Assembly (NCBI RefSeq): GCF_002812205.1
Contig: NZ_NPEA01000006.1
Coordinates: 1 to 64,000, forward strand
Reading direction: 5' to 3'
From: Leptospira neocaledonica
GTDB lineage: Bacteria; Spirochaetota; Leptospiria; Leptospirales; Leptospiraceae
DNA: 64,000 bases
The notes under the pieces: model-generated
Seen by the model: only the letters and a program-made list of their open reading frames with translations
The model's database searches: none
What the model was told of the DNA's origin: nothing
Translations under genes and position numbers: made by a program
Shown here: piece by piece, positions 9,715 through 20,517 of the stretch
Numbering within the stretch: the first letter of the stretch is position 1
Layout of the letters: every line of letters starts with the position of its first letter

Positions 9715-11469
9715 ATGATTGAAAATAATTATTTCCTGGAAAACGAAGACCTAAAACAACATTTCGATTCCTTAATAGACTGGGAAGAGATAGTAGAAGC
9801 ATTCGAACAGGGTTTTTCCGACAAAAAAGAATATGAAAAAACCGGAAAAGAAGAATTCGCTTTAGCCCCGGGAAGTAAAGGAGAAGCGATCGAGTTTTAC
9901 AGATCCGTCTTGGAATCCGCGGGAGAGATTGCCGGAAAAGAAGTGGCTCCTTTCGCTCAAAAAATGGATGCAGAAGGTTTAATATACGAAAAAGGTAAAG
10001 TCCGCTTTCCTAAAGAAATGATAAGCGCGGTCAATCAGGTCAAGGAGGCAGGAATCCTTCCCTATTCCATCGGACGTAAACACGGAGGATTAGGACTACC
10101 CTGCACAGTTCAAGCAATGCTTATGGAAATATTTTCCAGAGCGGACGGCTCAGTTGCCATCGCAATAGGTTGTATGAATCTTGCGGAGACTATCGAAAGA
10201 TTCGGCTCCGAAGAGATGGTAGAGACTTACGTTCCTAAAATGGCGGCCGGAGAACTCTGCGGAGCCATGGCTCTCACCGAACCGAATTACGGATCCGACC
10301 TCCCCAATTTACAAACGAAAGCAATCAAAGGAGAAGATGGAGTCTGGAGAATTACAGGAGCAAAAAGATTTATCACTCACGGTTGCGGCTTCGATGACAA
10401 ACCTTCCATCATTCTTACATTAGCAAGGACAGGAAGTCCGACAAGCGGAGCAAGAGGACTTTCCTTCTTCTTAGTCAAAAGTGAAGACGTAGAGATCGCA
10501 GGTATAGAAAAGAAAATGGGGCTACATTGTTCTCCCACTTGCGAAGTAGTCTATGAAAACACTCCAGGCTTATTAATCGGGGAAGAAGGTTACGGACTCG
10601 TAAAATATTCCATGGCAATGATGAACGGCGCAAGACTTTCTATCGCAGGACAAGCAATGGGAATCGGAGCCGCAGCTTATTACGAAGCCAAAAAATACGC
10701 AGATGAGAGAGAACAATTCGGCAAGAAGATCAGAAATATTCCTGCAGTGAAAAAGATGCTGGATTTCATGGACAGAGAAATCCTGGCGATGCGTTCTATT
10801 CTACAAGAGGCCTCCAGATCCATAGATCTCTATCATTGGAAATCAGAAAAAATGAAAGAGAATGCAATCGATGAAAGAGAGATCAAAAAGGACGAAAGTA
10901 TCAAAAAATGGGAAAAACTCGCAAACCTATTCACTCCATTATCCAAATATTATATTACGGAACAGGCAAACAAGATCGCATTCGACGCTCTACAAATCCA
11001 TGGAGGAGCCGGATACACGTATGATTACGATATTTCCAGGATCTATAGAGATGTAAGAATCACCAATATTTACGAAGGAACCACACAATTACAGGTTGTG
11101 GCAGCCATCGGGGGAATTGTCACAGGACTCGGTTCAAAAGGGATCTTACGACAATATCTAGACGAAGAAATGTCCAATATCTCTCCTTCCAGAGAACTTA
11201 TAGAAAACCGCAAAAAATTAGAAGAGTCTCATACAATTTATACTTCATTGGAAAACGGCCTGTCTAAGGACGAGGTGGCTTTCGAATTAGTCGAATCTGC
11301 GACCAGGGTCATCGTCGGAGTAATTTTAGAGCGAGGGTTGAGAAAGTTAGATGGAGAAGCGAAGGTCCAGAGAGAAACTTTGATCCATTCTTATAATCTA
11401 GATAGCTCGGCCCTATTAGAATATAATAAAATTAGAATTCAAAATAAGAAGGAAGTAATATTGGCTTAA
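9715..11469 (+). CDS. Acyl-CoA dehydrogenase
   Basis: A 584-residue FAD enzyme of fatty acid or branched-chain oxidation. After an N-terminal extension of about 70 residues it shows the three ACAD domains: alpha ([10 protein letters not shown]), beta with [19 protein letters not shown] (FAD binding), and the C-terminal helical domain with [21 protein letters not shown] and IYEGTTQLQ, whose Glu aligns with the catalytic base of medium-chain enzymes. A charged insertion of about 50 residues lies between the substrate helices, and about 110 extra C-terminal residues make it longer than the usual 380-400, as in long ACADs. The start follows ACGGAG. Monocistronic; its end is convergent with the next gene. 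Confidence 0.93.
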   Translation: MIENNYFLENEDLKQHFDSLIDWEEIVEAFEQGFSDKKEYEKTGKEEFALAPGSKGEAIEFYRSVLESAGEIAGKEVAPFAQKMDAEGLIYEKGKVRFPKEMISAVNQVKEAGILPYSIGRKHGGLGLPCTVQAMLMEIFSRADGSVAIAIGCMNLAETIERFGSEEMVETYVPKMAAGELCGAMALTEPNYGSDLPNLQTKAIKGEDGVWRITGAKRFITHGCGFDDKPSIILTLARTGSPTSGARGLSFFLVKSEDVEIAGIEKKMGLHCSPTCEVVYENTPGLLIGEEGYGLVKYSMAMMNGARLSIAGQAMGIGAAAYYEAKKYADEREQFGKKIRNIPAVKKMLDFMDREILAMRSILQEASRSIDLYHWKSEKMKENAIDEREIKKDESIKKWEKLANLFTPLSKYYITEQANKIAFDALQIHGGAGYTYDYDISRIYRDVRITNIYEGTTQLQVVAAIGGIVTGLGSKGILRQYLDEEMSNISPSRELIENRKKLEESHTIYTSLENGLSKDEVAFELVESATRVIVGVILERGLRKLDGEAKVQRETLIHSYNLDSSALLEYNKIRIQNKKEVILA

Positions 11470-11476
11470 TTTTTAT

Positions 11477-11565
11477 CACACAGAGACACTGAGACATATA
11501 CGATGTAGGAACTCCAACAGCACCTTAAAATCACTCACTCTGTGACTTGGTGCCTCTGCGTGTGA
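11477..11565. repeat. Interspersed inverted repeat, copy 2 (convergent junction)
   Basis: The left arm begins CACACAGAGACACTGAG; the right arm is CTCTGTGACTTGGTGCCTC followed by TGCGTGTG. The centre contains CGATGTAGGAACTCC, a module seen again near 34875. It fills the gap between the convergent acyl-CoA dehydrogenase and oxidoreductase genes and probably supplies a shared 3' structure. Confidence 0.75.
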
Positions 11566-11568
11566 GAA

Positions 11569-12258
11569 TCAAAGAATAGAATGTAAATTCGCTCTAGCAG
11601 AAGAAGATCCTAAAACCTGAATCTTATCCGATTCTATGATCTTTTTTCCTTTTTGAGCGGACCAAGCTAAATTTAACATGGATTTAGCAACCGTCTTTGC
11701 ATGAATAGATCTGTATTTTTTCAGGGGACCTAAAAGCAGAGGATTGATCAAAAAAGCAAGTTTAGACCCGATCTTCTCCGCTAACCTGAATTCCTTTCGA
11801 TCTCCTTCCAAAAGAGAAGGCCTAAAAATCCCAAAAGTTTCAAAACCAAGTTTAGAAATTTCTGTTTCTACTTCTCCTTTTACCTGATTATAAAAAGCAA
11901 AAGAGTTTGAATCTGCTCCGAGTGCGGTCACAATAAAAAAAGATTTTACACCATTTTCCTTGGAAGCTTTCGCAAAACGAGCCGGATACTCCAGATCCAC
12001 TTTTTTAAAATTTTCTTTAGAACCTGCCTTGCCTATCGTAGTACCCAAAGTGCAGAAAGCATCCGTTATACCTTGTGGAAACTCGGGAAGTTTTTCCCAA
12101 TCGGTAAGAATCAATTCCAATTTGGAATGTGTCCATTCTAAAGGTTTTCTGACGAGAAGGTAAACCTTGTCCCAAGACGGGTCTATCAATAATTCCTGTA
12201 CAAGTTCTCCACCGACGAGTCCAGTCCCGCCTGCAACGATTGCAACTCTATGATTCAT
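11569..12258 (-). CDS. NAD(P)-binding Rossmann-fold oxidoreductase (TIP30/HTATIP2-like)
   Basis: A 229-residue protein of the atypical SDR group. It opens with the nucleotide-binding motif AIVAGGTGLVGGELVQELL, then VYLLVRKPL, and has CTLGTTIGKAGSKENFKKVD near residue 70, a signature of the HTATIP2/YwnB-like NAD(P)H-binding family. FFIVTALGADSNSFAFYNQVKGEVE supplies the Tyr-x-x-x-Lys pair. Substrate unknown. The ATG follows GGATGGAAGA. It is divergent from the adenylate cyclase gene, and its 3' end abuts an inverted repeat. Confidence 0.85.
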   Translation of the reverse strand: MNHRVAIVAGGTGLVGGELVQELLIDPSWDKVYLLVRKPLEWTHSKLELILTDWEKLPEFPQGITDAFCTLGTTIGKAGSKENFKKVDLEYPARFAKASKENGVKSFFIVTALGADSNSFAFYNQVKGEVETEISKLGFETFGIFRPSLLEGDRKEFRLAEKIGSKLAFLINPLLLGPLKKYRSIHAKTVAKSMLNLAWSAQKGKKIIESDKIQVLGSSSARANLHSIL

Positions 12259-12341
12259 TCTTCCATCCTGTTCTATCCAAGGTTCGGATTGATCTTGGTT
12301 TTGTATAAAAGTTCCACTGATTCGGTTCTTATTTAGAAATT

Positions 12342-13769
12342 ATGATGTTCCTTTTATTCTCCGAGTCAGTCGAAAACAATAAGAAACGATTGAACCAAAA
12401 ATGGAAAGGAGTATTTTCGGAAGCTATGCCTATAAGAGATTATCTACCAAAGTTTCTTTGTAATATTTTAGAAATAACGGATCGTAGTAAAATGGACGAT
12501 TCAGTCCGTAAGGTTTTAGAAAACGAAGAAATTATAGGCGCATACGTATCTAATGCCTTTCGATATCTTCTTCTTCTATTTTTTGCAGCTCAGTTGGCTC
12601 TGAACTGGAAAAGTGGAGATGCACTCGTAAATGGGATCGCATTTTCAATTTTTACTGCAGTTACGATCGGGCATACATATGTGATACGAACCTGCACTCA
12701 TTGGGCAATCAAAGGTTTCTCCTATCTTGCATTGGTCTCAGACTTCTTTGTAATTAGTTCTTTATTATTGTATTATACTCTTCACCAAAATTCTTTCGAT
12801 CTTGGATTCGCGATTAAAAATCCGATCATGAATTTTCTATTTTTCCCTCTCGCGTTTTCATTGATCCAATTCAGATTAAGATACGTGGTTTTAAGTGTAA
12901 TCTTATTCTATCTGGTTTATTTCGGGATCTTCTCCTATGCCCTCCTATACGATAAGATGGTGTTCGCTAAAGATTGGGGAGATTATGTAATGGGACCGAA
13001 TGTTTTGGTCACAGATGCATTATTCGGAAGGCCAATGGTCTATCTGATCTTGGCATTTTTCTTTTCTTTCGGGATCTTAAGAACTCTTATCATGATCCGG
13101 CGCATCGGAGAAGGAGAAGCACAAAGATCCCTACTATCCCGTTACTTCTCCCCTGGAATGGTGGAAGAAATGATGACCAATCCAAACGTATTGGAAGGAA
13201 GAAGACAAACTGCCACCATATTATTTACCGACATCCGTAACTTCACCACTCTTTCTGAAAATATGGATCCGTTGGAGTTAAGCAAATTCCTTTCCTCTAT
13301 TAGAGAAACATTAACTGATTGTGTTTTTGAATTCGGTGGCACCTTAGACAAATATATCGGAGACGCGGTTATGGCCACATTCGGCACACCGTATCCTTCT
13401 GCAGATCCTGCCTCTGACGCGATTCGTGCGCTACAAAGTGGACAAAGAATGTTGGAAAAATTGGGAGAATTCAATAAAGTAAGAGAATCCAAAGGACTAG
13501 AACCCGTAAGGATCGGGATAGGAATTCATACAGGAGAAGTATTCTCCGGAAATATAGAAACAAGTAAAAGTTCAGAATTCACAGTGATAGGGGACGCAGT
13601 GAATACCGCTTCCAGAATAGAATCTCTCACTAAAAACTTCGGAAAAGAACTTTTAGTTTCTGAAGAAACCTGGAAACTTGCGGGAGCAAATTTTATAGGA
13701 GAAACTCTTCCTCCTATCCAGGTTAAAGGAAGAGAAAAGTTAGTAACTGTGGTTGCAGTCGGAGCTTGA
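12342..13769 (+). CDS. Membrane-bound class III adenylate cyclase
   Basis: A 475-residue protein. Residues 60-260 hold about six hydrophobic segments; the catalytic domain follows (about 280-470). Metal-binding aspartates are in FTDIRNF (near 297) and YIGDAVM (near 341). The Lys in LDKYIGD and the segment TVIGDAVNTASRIES carry adenine-recognition and transition-state residues, so ATP is the likely substrate and cAMP the product. Leptospires encode many such cyclases. The start is uncertain: 12342 has no clear ribosome site, and ATGs at 12426 (after AAAGGAG) and near 12492 are alternatives that leave the membrane segments intact. It probably senses a membrane or periplasmic signal. Confidence 0.88.
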   Translation: MMFLLFSESVENNKKRLNQKWKGVFSEAMPIRDYLPKFLCNILEITDRSKMDDSVRKVLENEEIIGAYVSNAFRYLLLLFFAAQLALNWKSGDALVNGIAFSIFTAVTIGHTYVIRTCTHWAIKGFSYLALVSDFFVISSLLLYYTLHQNSFDLGFAIKNPIMNFLFFPLAFSLIQFRLRYVVLSVILFYLVYFGIFSYALLYDKMVFAKDWGDYVMGPNVLVTDALFGRPMVYLILAFFFSFGILRTLIMIRRIGEGEAQRSLLSRYFSPGMVEEMMTNPNVLEGRRQTATILFTDIRNFTTLSENMDPLELSKFLSSIRETLTDCVFEFGGTLDKYIGDAVMATFGTPYPSADPASDAIRALQSGQRMLEKLGEFNKVRESKGLEPVRIGIGIHTGEVFSGNIETSKSSEFTVIGDAVNTASRIESLTKNFGKELLVSEETWKLAGANFIGETLPPIQVKGREKLVTVVAVGA

Positions 13770-13772
13770 TGA

Positions 13773-13824
13773 ATCAGAAATTAAGGATCTAAGATTATAG
13801 AAGTTTAAACCTTCTATTTCTGAT
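13773..13824. terminator. Inverted repeat between convergent cyclase and Amt-chemotaxis genes
   Basis: ATCAGAAAT and ATTTCTGAT form an outer pair, while ATAGAAG/CTTCTAT around TTTAAAC forms an inner hairpin. The symmetrical hairpins between two gene ends could stop transcription in both directions; there is no strong T-run. Confidence 0.45.
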
Positions 13825-13865
13825 AACGGCATGTCGGATTCATTCTGTATTAACCGATTACATTA

Positions 13866-16139
13866 TTAACTAATCTTAGGTCCGATTTGAAAAATATCCA
13901 CAACTCGGTGCATTCGAATCGTTTGACCGCTTAACATAAGGCTCATCTTCTGGAGATCCTCGAGCAAGGAACCGATCCGAACAGCACCGTCTTCAATTTC
14001 ACAGAAAAAATCCCTCATTTTATTCAATTCGGAATAACGTTTTTCCATATCTCCAGCTACGGATTCGCTCATATATGCCACGCCTTGGATGGAAGTTTCC
14101 AAATCTTCCGATCTGGAAGAATAATCCCGAACTGAATCGAAAGCACCCTTCATTGTTTTTGAAAGTTCCGGGATCTGCGTTAAAATCGCCTTAAAGGAAT
14201 CGACTGTCTCAGCTAAAGACTGCAAGGATCCGTTAACGGTTTCCCAAATTTCCTTTAGATATTTAGTCGCTTGTTTCGCGTTAGATGCCGTTTTTTCGGA
14301 AAGTACTGAAATCTGTTCTGCGACCACTGCAAATCCCTTATCCCCTCCTCTTGCAGATTCGATGGATGCATTGATAGATAACATCCCGAGTTGTTCTGCT
14401 ATTTTTTGCAGAATTCCCACAAGCTCTTCTACCTTCTTCGCGGAACCGTTCAGTCCTTGCATACTTTTTACAGTTTTTTCCAGAGTTCTTTCGCCGGTGA
14501 ACGCAATGGATTGTATAGAATCGCTGATCTGTCCGGAAGTCAAAATGTCGGTCTGTAATTCCCTCATTCCTTGGGACATTTCTTCGGACATTCTTCTCAT
14601 TTCAGAAGACCTTCTCCTCTCCTCTCTCACCAAATCCAAAACTGCCTTTAATGAGGATTCAAGTAAGTCGGAAGTTTCTCGGACCAATACTGTTCTTTTC
14701 TTCTGTTTTTCGATCTCTTTCGTGATAGCTAAAGTCGAATTTTCTAATAGTCCGGATTCATTTTCGATCTTATCGGAGTTTTCTTTTACAACTCCTATGA
14801 TTTGCGTTAAACTCAAAAGTAAACGATTGAATAATTCTGCAACCGCTCCCGATTCAACACCGGGATCCACTTCTATTCTCTTTCTCAGGTCCTTGGAATC
14901 TGCGACGTATTTCATTGCATTCATCAAATCCAACCAAACGGTTTTAGCACCGTGTTCCGATTCGTTTAATCCTCTGTCTTCTTCTTCCGAAGTCACCCGA
15001 ATGGATATAGTAAACTTCATTAAGAAAAATAAAATTAATCCCATACTAAAAGACCAGACCGCACAAACTGCCACTCCCACAAGTTGAGCCTGCCATTGAT
15101 TCCAGCTACGTAACACTTCTTCTTGGGCAAATATACTTACCGCAAGTGTTCCCCAAATCCCGCCGACCCCATGGACAGGAAATGCGCTCACTACATCATC
15201 TAACTTTAATAAATTTTCCATGATCCAGACTGCAATCTCAGCAAGGACCCCGGCGATAAGTCCTATTAGCAAAGAAGAACCCGGACTCACAACGTCACAA
15301 CCTGCAGTAATTGCTACTAATCCAGCGAGAACTCCGTTAATCGCACCTCCTACATGCGGAACACCTTTGGTAATATAATCGAATATGATCGCAGAACTAC
15401 AGCCTGCACAAGCAGCAAGGCTAGTATTGACTATAATTTTTGGAACAGCATCCGTTAAAGAAAGAGTACTTCCCCCATTAAATCCGAACCAACCGAACCA
15501 TAAAATAAAAGTTCCTAATACGGAAAAGGGAAGATTATGACCGTATAATTCCCTAGGTTTTCCTTCGGAATCGAAACGATCCTTTCTGGGCCCAAGCACG
15601 ATTACACCTGCAAGAGAAACCCAAGCGCCAACGGAATGTACGACCGAACTTCCGGCAAAATCATGAAAGCCGGATTTGGAAAGCCAACCGCCTCCCCAAG
15701 CCCAATGCCCGAATACAGGATAGATCAGCAGAGAAACAAAAATGGAACAAACTAAATATGCTTGGAATCGAATCCTTTCCGCAACCGCACCGGAAACAAT
15801 CGTTGCCGCCGTACCCATAAAGGTAACTTGGAAAAGAAAGAATGCGAATTCTTTTCCAGTATTCAAACCTTCTAAAAGAAATAGATCTTTACCGACCCAG
15901 CCTTCCAAACTGGTGCCATACATCAAACCGTAGCCGATTAGAAAGAAGCAGATGGTTCCTACTACATAATCGAGTAAATTTTTGATCGCAACATTGATCG
16001 AATTTTTGGAACGAACTAATCCGGATTCTAATAGTAAAAAACCGGCTTGCATAAAAAAGACAAGAGCGGAGGCAATAATCACCCACAAGGTGTCTACATT
16101 CTTTGCTAATTCTTTGGCGGCGGGAAGAACGTGATCCAA
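13866..16139 (-). CDS. Ammonium transporter fused to a HAMP-like linker and chemotaxis signalling domain
   Basis: A 757-residue fusion. Residues 1-380 are an Amt/Rh ammonium channel with about 11 membrane segments: AGFLLLESGLVRSKN, the pore histidines H168 (SSVVHS) and H323 (FPVHGVGGIWG), and WFGFNGGS. Residues 405-455 (DLRKRIEVDPGVESGAVAELFNRL) look like HAMP. Residues 460-757 are a long coiled coil with an MCP-type hairpin tip at 580-615 (LSINASIESARGGDKGFAVVAEQ). The protein probably senses, and may also transport, ammonium and signals to CheW/CheA, or acts as a stand-alone coiled-coil signaller. The start is TTG, with GAGAGG eight bases upstream. Monocistronic; no PII gene nearby. Confidence 0.92.
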   Translation of the reverse strand: MDHVLPAAKELAKNVDTLWVIIASALVFFMQAGFLLLESGLVRSKNSINVAIKNLLDYVVGTICFFLIGYGLMYGTSLEGWVGKDLFLLEGLNTGKEFAFFLFQVTFMGTAATIVSGAVAERIRFQAYLVCSIFVSLLIYPVFGHWAWGGGWLSKSGFHDFAGSSVVHSVGAWVSLAGVIVLGPRKDRFDSEGKPRELYGHNLPFSVLGTFILWFGWFGFNGGSTLSLTDAVPKIIVNTSLAACAGCSSAIIFDYITKGVPHVGGAINGVLAGLVAITAGCDVVSPGSSLLIGLIAGVLAEIAVWIMENLLKLDDVVSAFPVHGVGGIWGTLAVSIFAQEEVLRSWNQWQAQLVGVAVCAVWSFSMGLILFFLMKFTISIRVTSEEEDRGLNESEHGAKTVWLDLMNAMKYVADSKDLRKRIEVDPGVESGAVAELFNRLLLSLTQIIGVVKENSDKIENESGLLENSTLAITKEIEKQKKRTVLVRETSDLLESSLKAVLDLVREERRRSSEMRRMSEEMSQGMRELQTDILTSGQISDSIQSIAFTGERTLEKTVKSMQGLNGSAKKVEELVGILQKIAEQLGMLSINASIESARGGDKGFAVVAEQISVLSEKTASNAKQATKYLKEIWETVNGSLQSLAETVDSFKAILTQIPELSKTMKGAFDSVRDYSSRSEDLETSIQGVAYMSESVAGDMEKRYSELNKMRDFFCEIEDGAVRIGSLLEDLQKMSLMLSGQTIRMHRVVDIFQIGPKIS

Positions 16140-16310
16140 TGAGAGAACCTCTCTTCGTTCTAAGAATGAGCATATGTATCGATTGATCTTGGATTGAGAA
16201 AGGAAAAAACGTCAGACGATAATAATTTATGACGTGTAATTAATAAACGAAGTCGATGTATTTTGTTTTCAGAATTGGAGAAGTATCCCCCAAATGAGGT
16301 AGGCAAGAAA

Positions 16311-16365
16311 TGCGAAATCGCAGGTAACGTTTTGATCCTTAAAAAAGAAAACCTTGCGACTTCGC
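16311..16365 (-). terminator. Inverted repeat downstream of the DUF962 gene
   Basis: TGCGAAATCGCA (16311..16322) and TGCGACTTCGC (16355..16365) are inverted copies with one mismatch, separated by an AT-rich stretch that reads TTTTCTTTTTT on the minus strand. The pair lies within 70 bases of the stop codon at 16378. It could fold as a long stem at the transcript end; the large loop makes this uncertain. The rest of the gap up to 16140 shows nothing recognisable. Confidence 0.35.
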
Positions 16366-16377
16366 GTTAACGAAAGA

Positions 16378-16713
16378 CTATTTTACTCCCGCTTTTTGTA
16401 ACTCTTTACCTAGCTGACCGGTAATCGTACAAAAATACATTCTCCAATCACTTACAAAAGATTTGAAAGGGTACGTAAATGTGGCAGGACGGTTTTTTTC
16501 TAAGAAGAAATGTCCAATCCATGCAAAAAAGTATCCGCTAAATAATGCTCCCAGCAAGTACCAAGCGTTTAGATAGAAGATTGCAGAAAGAATGAACACT
16601 AACGCACATGTGGTTCCTATAAAATGGAATATCCGGTTCATTTTGTTTGAATGTTCTCTTAGGTAGAATGGCCAGAATTCCTGTAGGGTTTCGTATTTTT
16701 TGTTTTCAGTCAT
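16378..16713 (-). CDS. DUF962/Mpo1-like membrane protein
   Basis: A 111-residue protein with the DUF962 pattern: EFWPFYLREHSNKMNRIFHFIGT, two hydrophobic segments (residues 35-70), then GHFFLEKNRPATFTYPFKSF. The spaced histidines match the iron-binding residues of yeast Mpo1, a dioxygenase in alpha-oxidation of 2-hydroxy fatty acids; bacterial members are less well characterised. The start has an excellent GGAGGGA site. It lies between the photolyase and the Amt fusion on the same strand and may share a transcript with the photolyase upstream. Confidence 0.83.
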   Translation of the reverse strand: MTENKKYETLQEFWPFYLREHSNKMNRIFHFIGTTCALVFILSAIFYLNAWYLLGALFSGYFFAWIGHFFLEKNRPATFTYPFKSFVSDWRMYFCTITGQLGKELQKAGVK

Positions 16714-16792
16714 CTTTGTCCCTCCGGAACTACATGATACGGCAGGGAAAAAGAATCCGCAACAACTTCTCTTTTCTTTATAATAACAGCCG

Positions 16793-18304
16793 TTATTTAA
16801 AAAACGGGAGTTCCGACATTCCTTCCAGAGACCGGATATACTCCAGATACGGTTTTAGTTTGAATTTTTTGGAAGTTGAATCCGAGGACATATAACGGAT
16901 ATTTCCGAATACTGCTCTTTCCGGGGACCAAGGTCGGTCGAATGCCCCAAAACACCATAAAATTCCCGTATAAGAATTCGGATCCCTACCATCATATGCA
17001 TATTTATGATTCAAATCTTCTAATGTACGAAACGCTTCTTCCGGAGACGGAGACCATTCTATTACTTTTTTGCCCCAAAGCATTCTAAGATAATTTTGGA
17101 TCGTCCCTGTAAGAACTAATTCTTTCTGCGCAGCGTTCCAGATTGGATCGTGAGTCAATGCCTTCTCAAATTCTTCCTTAGTATAAATGTATTCCCTCTT
17201 ATCACCTCTATGAGCTTCCAAGGAAAGTCTGGCCCAATTCGGAAGAATAGAGAGATCTTTTCTGAAACTAGGGTCCTTATAAAACAAAAGATATCCCAGT
17301 TCTCTCCATGTTAGAAGTTCATCTAAAAAAGAATTTATATTTGGGCTCGGATGAAAAAAACCTTCGTTCTTTCCTCTATAAGAATGATTTAAGATATCGG
17401 GGCTCCAGGTGATCTTAGGATCCGATTCCAAGACCGATGTGACAATTTCTTCTACGGATATCATCCCAAAATGTAAATAAGGAGATAGATAAGAAGATTT
17501 GATCCTTTCCGGTGGTCTTGGTTCACTTCTCTCTTCCGAATAAAAAGGAAGTCCTTCCTTCAGGAATTTTTTAAAAAGTTTTAAACTTTCTTTCCTTCCT
17601 CCCAATCTACCAGGAACAGGAAGTATTTCCGGAAACTTGGAACTCATCCTTTGTAAATACGAAGAAATGTCTTCTTTCTTTCCGGAAAATAGAAAATTAG
17701 GCTTTTTTAAAGTATTAGAATTTGGAATTCCTTTCGAATTAGGTTTTGGATTCGATCTACACACGTATGATTCTACGAATCTATCATGAAGTTTTGGCCT
17801 CAAGACCCTTGCATACCCGAAAGATTTTTCGTAAGAAGCCAGAGGAGTAATAGAATTTGAATCCACGAGAAGAAGTTTACAATTTAGTCTCTCTGCAAGT
17901 TTCTCCGCATGTTCCGGAAGAAAAAAACAGGGAAAATCATCCGTAATCACAATAGAAGCTTTTTCTAAAATGTTTGGAATTATCTCGGAAAGTGAATGCT
18001 CTTTTGTTTCTACAAAAGGCCAATAGACAAATCCTGATTTTTCCGCATCGGCAGACGTATCACAAATTCCTTCTAAAAGAAATTGATGGAGCCTGGGAGA
18101 ACTCCACTCGAAATCCATCATCACCGATTCAAAGATTACCAATGGTTTCTTAAATTTTTTAGCTAGGTGGATTGAATAATCCAAAGAATGATTCCAGGCC
18201 AACCTTCGATTCGCTCGGATCCAATAGAAAATACACTCTCCTTCATCCAGAACCGGTTTTCGATTCCCCTCCCGGACTCTGATTAAATTTTTCTCAGATA
18301 ACAA
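16793..18304 (-). CDS. Deoxyribodipyrimidine photolyase, class II-like
   Basis: A 503-residue FAD light-dependent repair enzyme for cyclobutane pyrimidine dimers. The N-terminal photolyase domain starts FYWIRANRRLAWNHSLDYSI, the class II form of the antenna domain. The FAD/DNA-binding half shows ELLTWRELGYLLFY, ALTHDPIWNAAQKEL, NYLRMLWGKKVIEW and KYAYDGRDPNSYTGILWCFG, matching class II enzymes. Length fits (450-510). The first in-frame start is TTG at 18304, four bases after AGGA; an ATG start is not available nearby. It ends 80 bases before the DUF962 gene on the same strand. Confidence 0.9.
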   Translation of the reverse strand: MLSEKNLIRVREGNRKPVLDEGECIFYWIRANRRLAWNHSLDYSIHLAKKFKKPLVIFESVMMDFEWSSPRLHQFLLEGICDTSADAEKSGFVYWPFVETKEHSLSEIIPNILEKASIVITDDFPCFFLPEHAEKLAERLNCKLLLVDSNSITPLASYEKSFGYARVLRPKLHDRFVESYVCRSNPKPNSKGIPNSNTLKKPNFLFSGKKEDISSYLQRMSSKFPEILPVPGRLGGRKESLKLFKKFLKEGLPFYSEERSEPRPPERIKSSYLSPYLHFGMISVEEIVTSVLESDPKITWSPDILNHSYRGKNEGFFHPSPNINSFLDELLTWRELGYLLFYKDPSFRKDLSILPNWARLSLEAHRGDKREYIYTKEEFEKALTHDPIWNAAQKELVLTGTIQNYLRMLWGKKVIEWSPSPEEAFRTLEDLNHKYAYDGRDPNSYTGILWCFGAFDRPWSPERAVFGNIRYMSSDSTSKKFKLKPYLEYIRSLEGMSELPFFK

Positions 18305-18407
18305 ATGATCCTACTTACTCTGCTTCTCTCGATTCGCTCTTAGACTTCTTCCCACTGAAAACGGGAAATGAAAAATTCGGGTCTTATTCCGGATTTTGAC
18401 GAATATT

Positions 18408-18434
18408 TTGGCACTCTTTGAGTGAAAGTGCTTG
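18408..18434 (+). promoter_or_regulatory. CIRCE-like operator, distal copy
   Basis: TTGGCACTC, nine bases, AAGTGCTTG. Compared with the CIRCE consensus (TTAGCACTC-N9-GAGTGCTAA) the core GCACTC...AGTGC is kept. The site lies about 80 bases before groES and is probably bound by HrcA. Confidence 0.7.
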
Positions 18435-18473
18435 ACCGCCTACCCCTGTTTCGGATTTCCTGGAATTTATATT

Positions 18474-18500
18474 CAAGCACTCATTTATTTCAAGTGCTAA
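18474..18500 (+). promoter_or_regulatory. CIRCE-like operator, proximal copy
   Basis: CAAGCACTC, nine bases, AAGTGCTAA, immediately followed by the AAGGAG ribosome site of groES. The fit to the CIRCE consensus is better than in the distal copy. Its position next to the ribosome site suggests control of transcription initiation by HrcA and possibly of the mRNA leader. Confidence 0.88.
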
Positions 18501-18512
18501 AAGGAGAAAGTC

Positions 18513-18800
18513 ATGGCGATTAAACCGCTAGGTGACCGAGTTTTGGTCGAGCCTAAACAAGACGCTGAAGAAAAGATCGGCAGCATCTTCGTTCCTGATA
18601 CGGCTAAAGAAAAACCGCAAGAGGGAAAGGTTGTTGAAGTAGGAAGCGGACGTTATGAAGACGGAAAGCTTATACCACTAGAAGTTAAAGCTGGTGATGT
18701 CGTTCTATACGGCAAATATTCCGGAACTGAAATTAAATCCGAAGGTAAAGAATACTTAATCATCCGCGAAAGCGACATTCTTGCCATCGTGAAAAAGTAA
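18513..18800 (+). CDS. groES: Co-chaperonin GroES
   Basis: A 95-residue protein with the GroES fold: [23 protein letters not shown] (the start and mobile loop that docks on GroEL), the roof-like segment [21 protein letters not shown], and the C-terminal [15 protein letters not shown]. It caps the GroEL cage in an ATP-dependent folding cycle. AAGGAG lies 7 bases before the ATG. It is the first gene of the groES-groEL operon under two CIRCE-like sites, so heat-shock induction via HrcA is expected. Confidence 0.98.
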   Translation: MAIKPLGDRVLVEPKQDAEEKIGSIFVPDTAKEKPQEGKVVEVGSGRYEDGKLIPLEVKAGDVVLYGKYSGTEIKSEGKEYLIIRESDILAIVKK

Positions 18801-18803
18801 TAG

Positions 18804-20459
<1,656 letters not shown>

Positions 20460-20487
20460 TGCTTGCTCTTTCCTTTCGGAAAAGCCG

Positions 20488-20517
20488 AAGCCGGGGAGAA
20501 ATCCTCGGCTTTTTTTA
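20488..20517. terminator. Terminator between groEL and the giant aromatic-repeat gene
   Basis: AAGCCGGGGA pairs with TCCTCGGCTT (one G-U) around GAAA, followed by T7 on the plus strand. It is 28 bases after the groEL stop and touches the stop codon of the convergent gene, so it may serve both. Confidence 0.88.

Noticed and set aside
14362..15087. 241-codon plus-strand frame
   Set aside because: Long but antisense to the chemotaxis domain of the Amt fusion; Ser/Leu-rich shadow.
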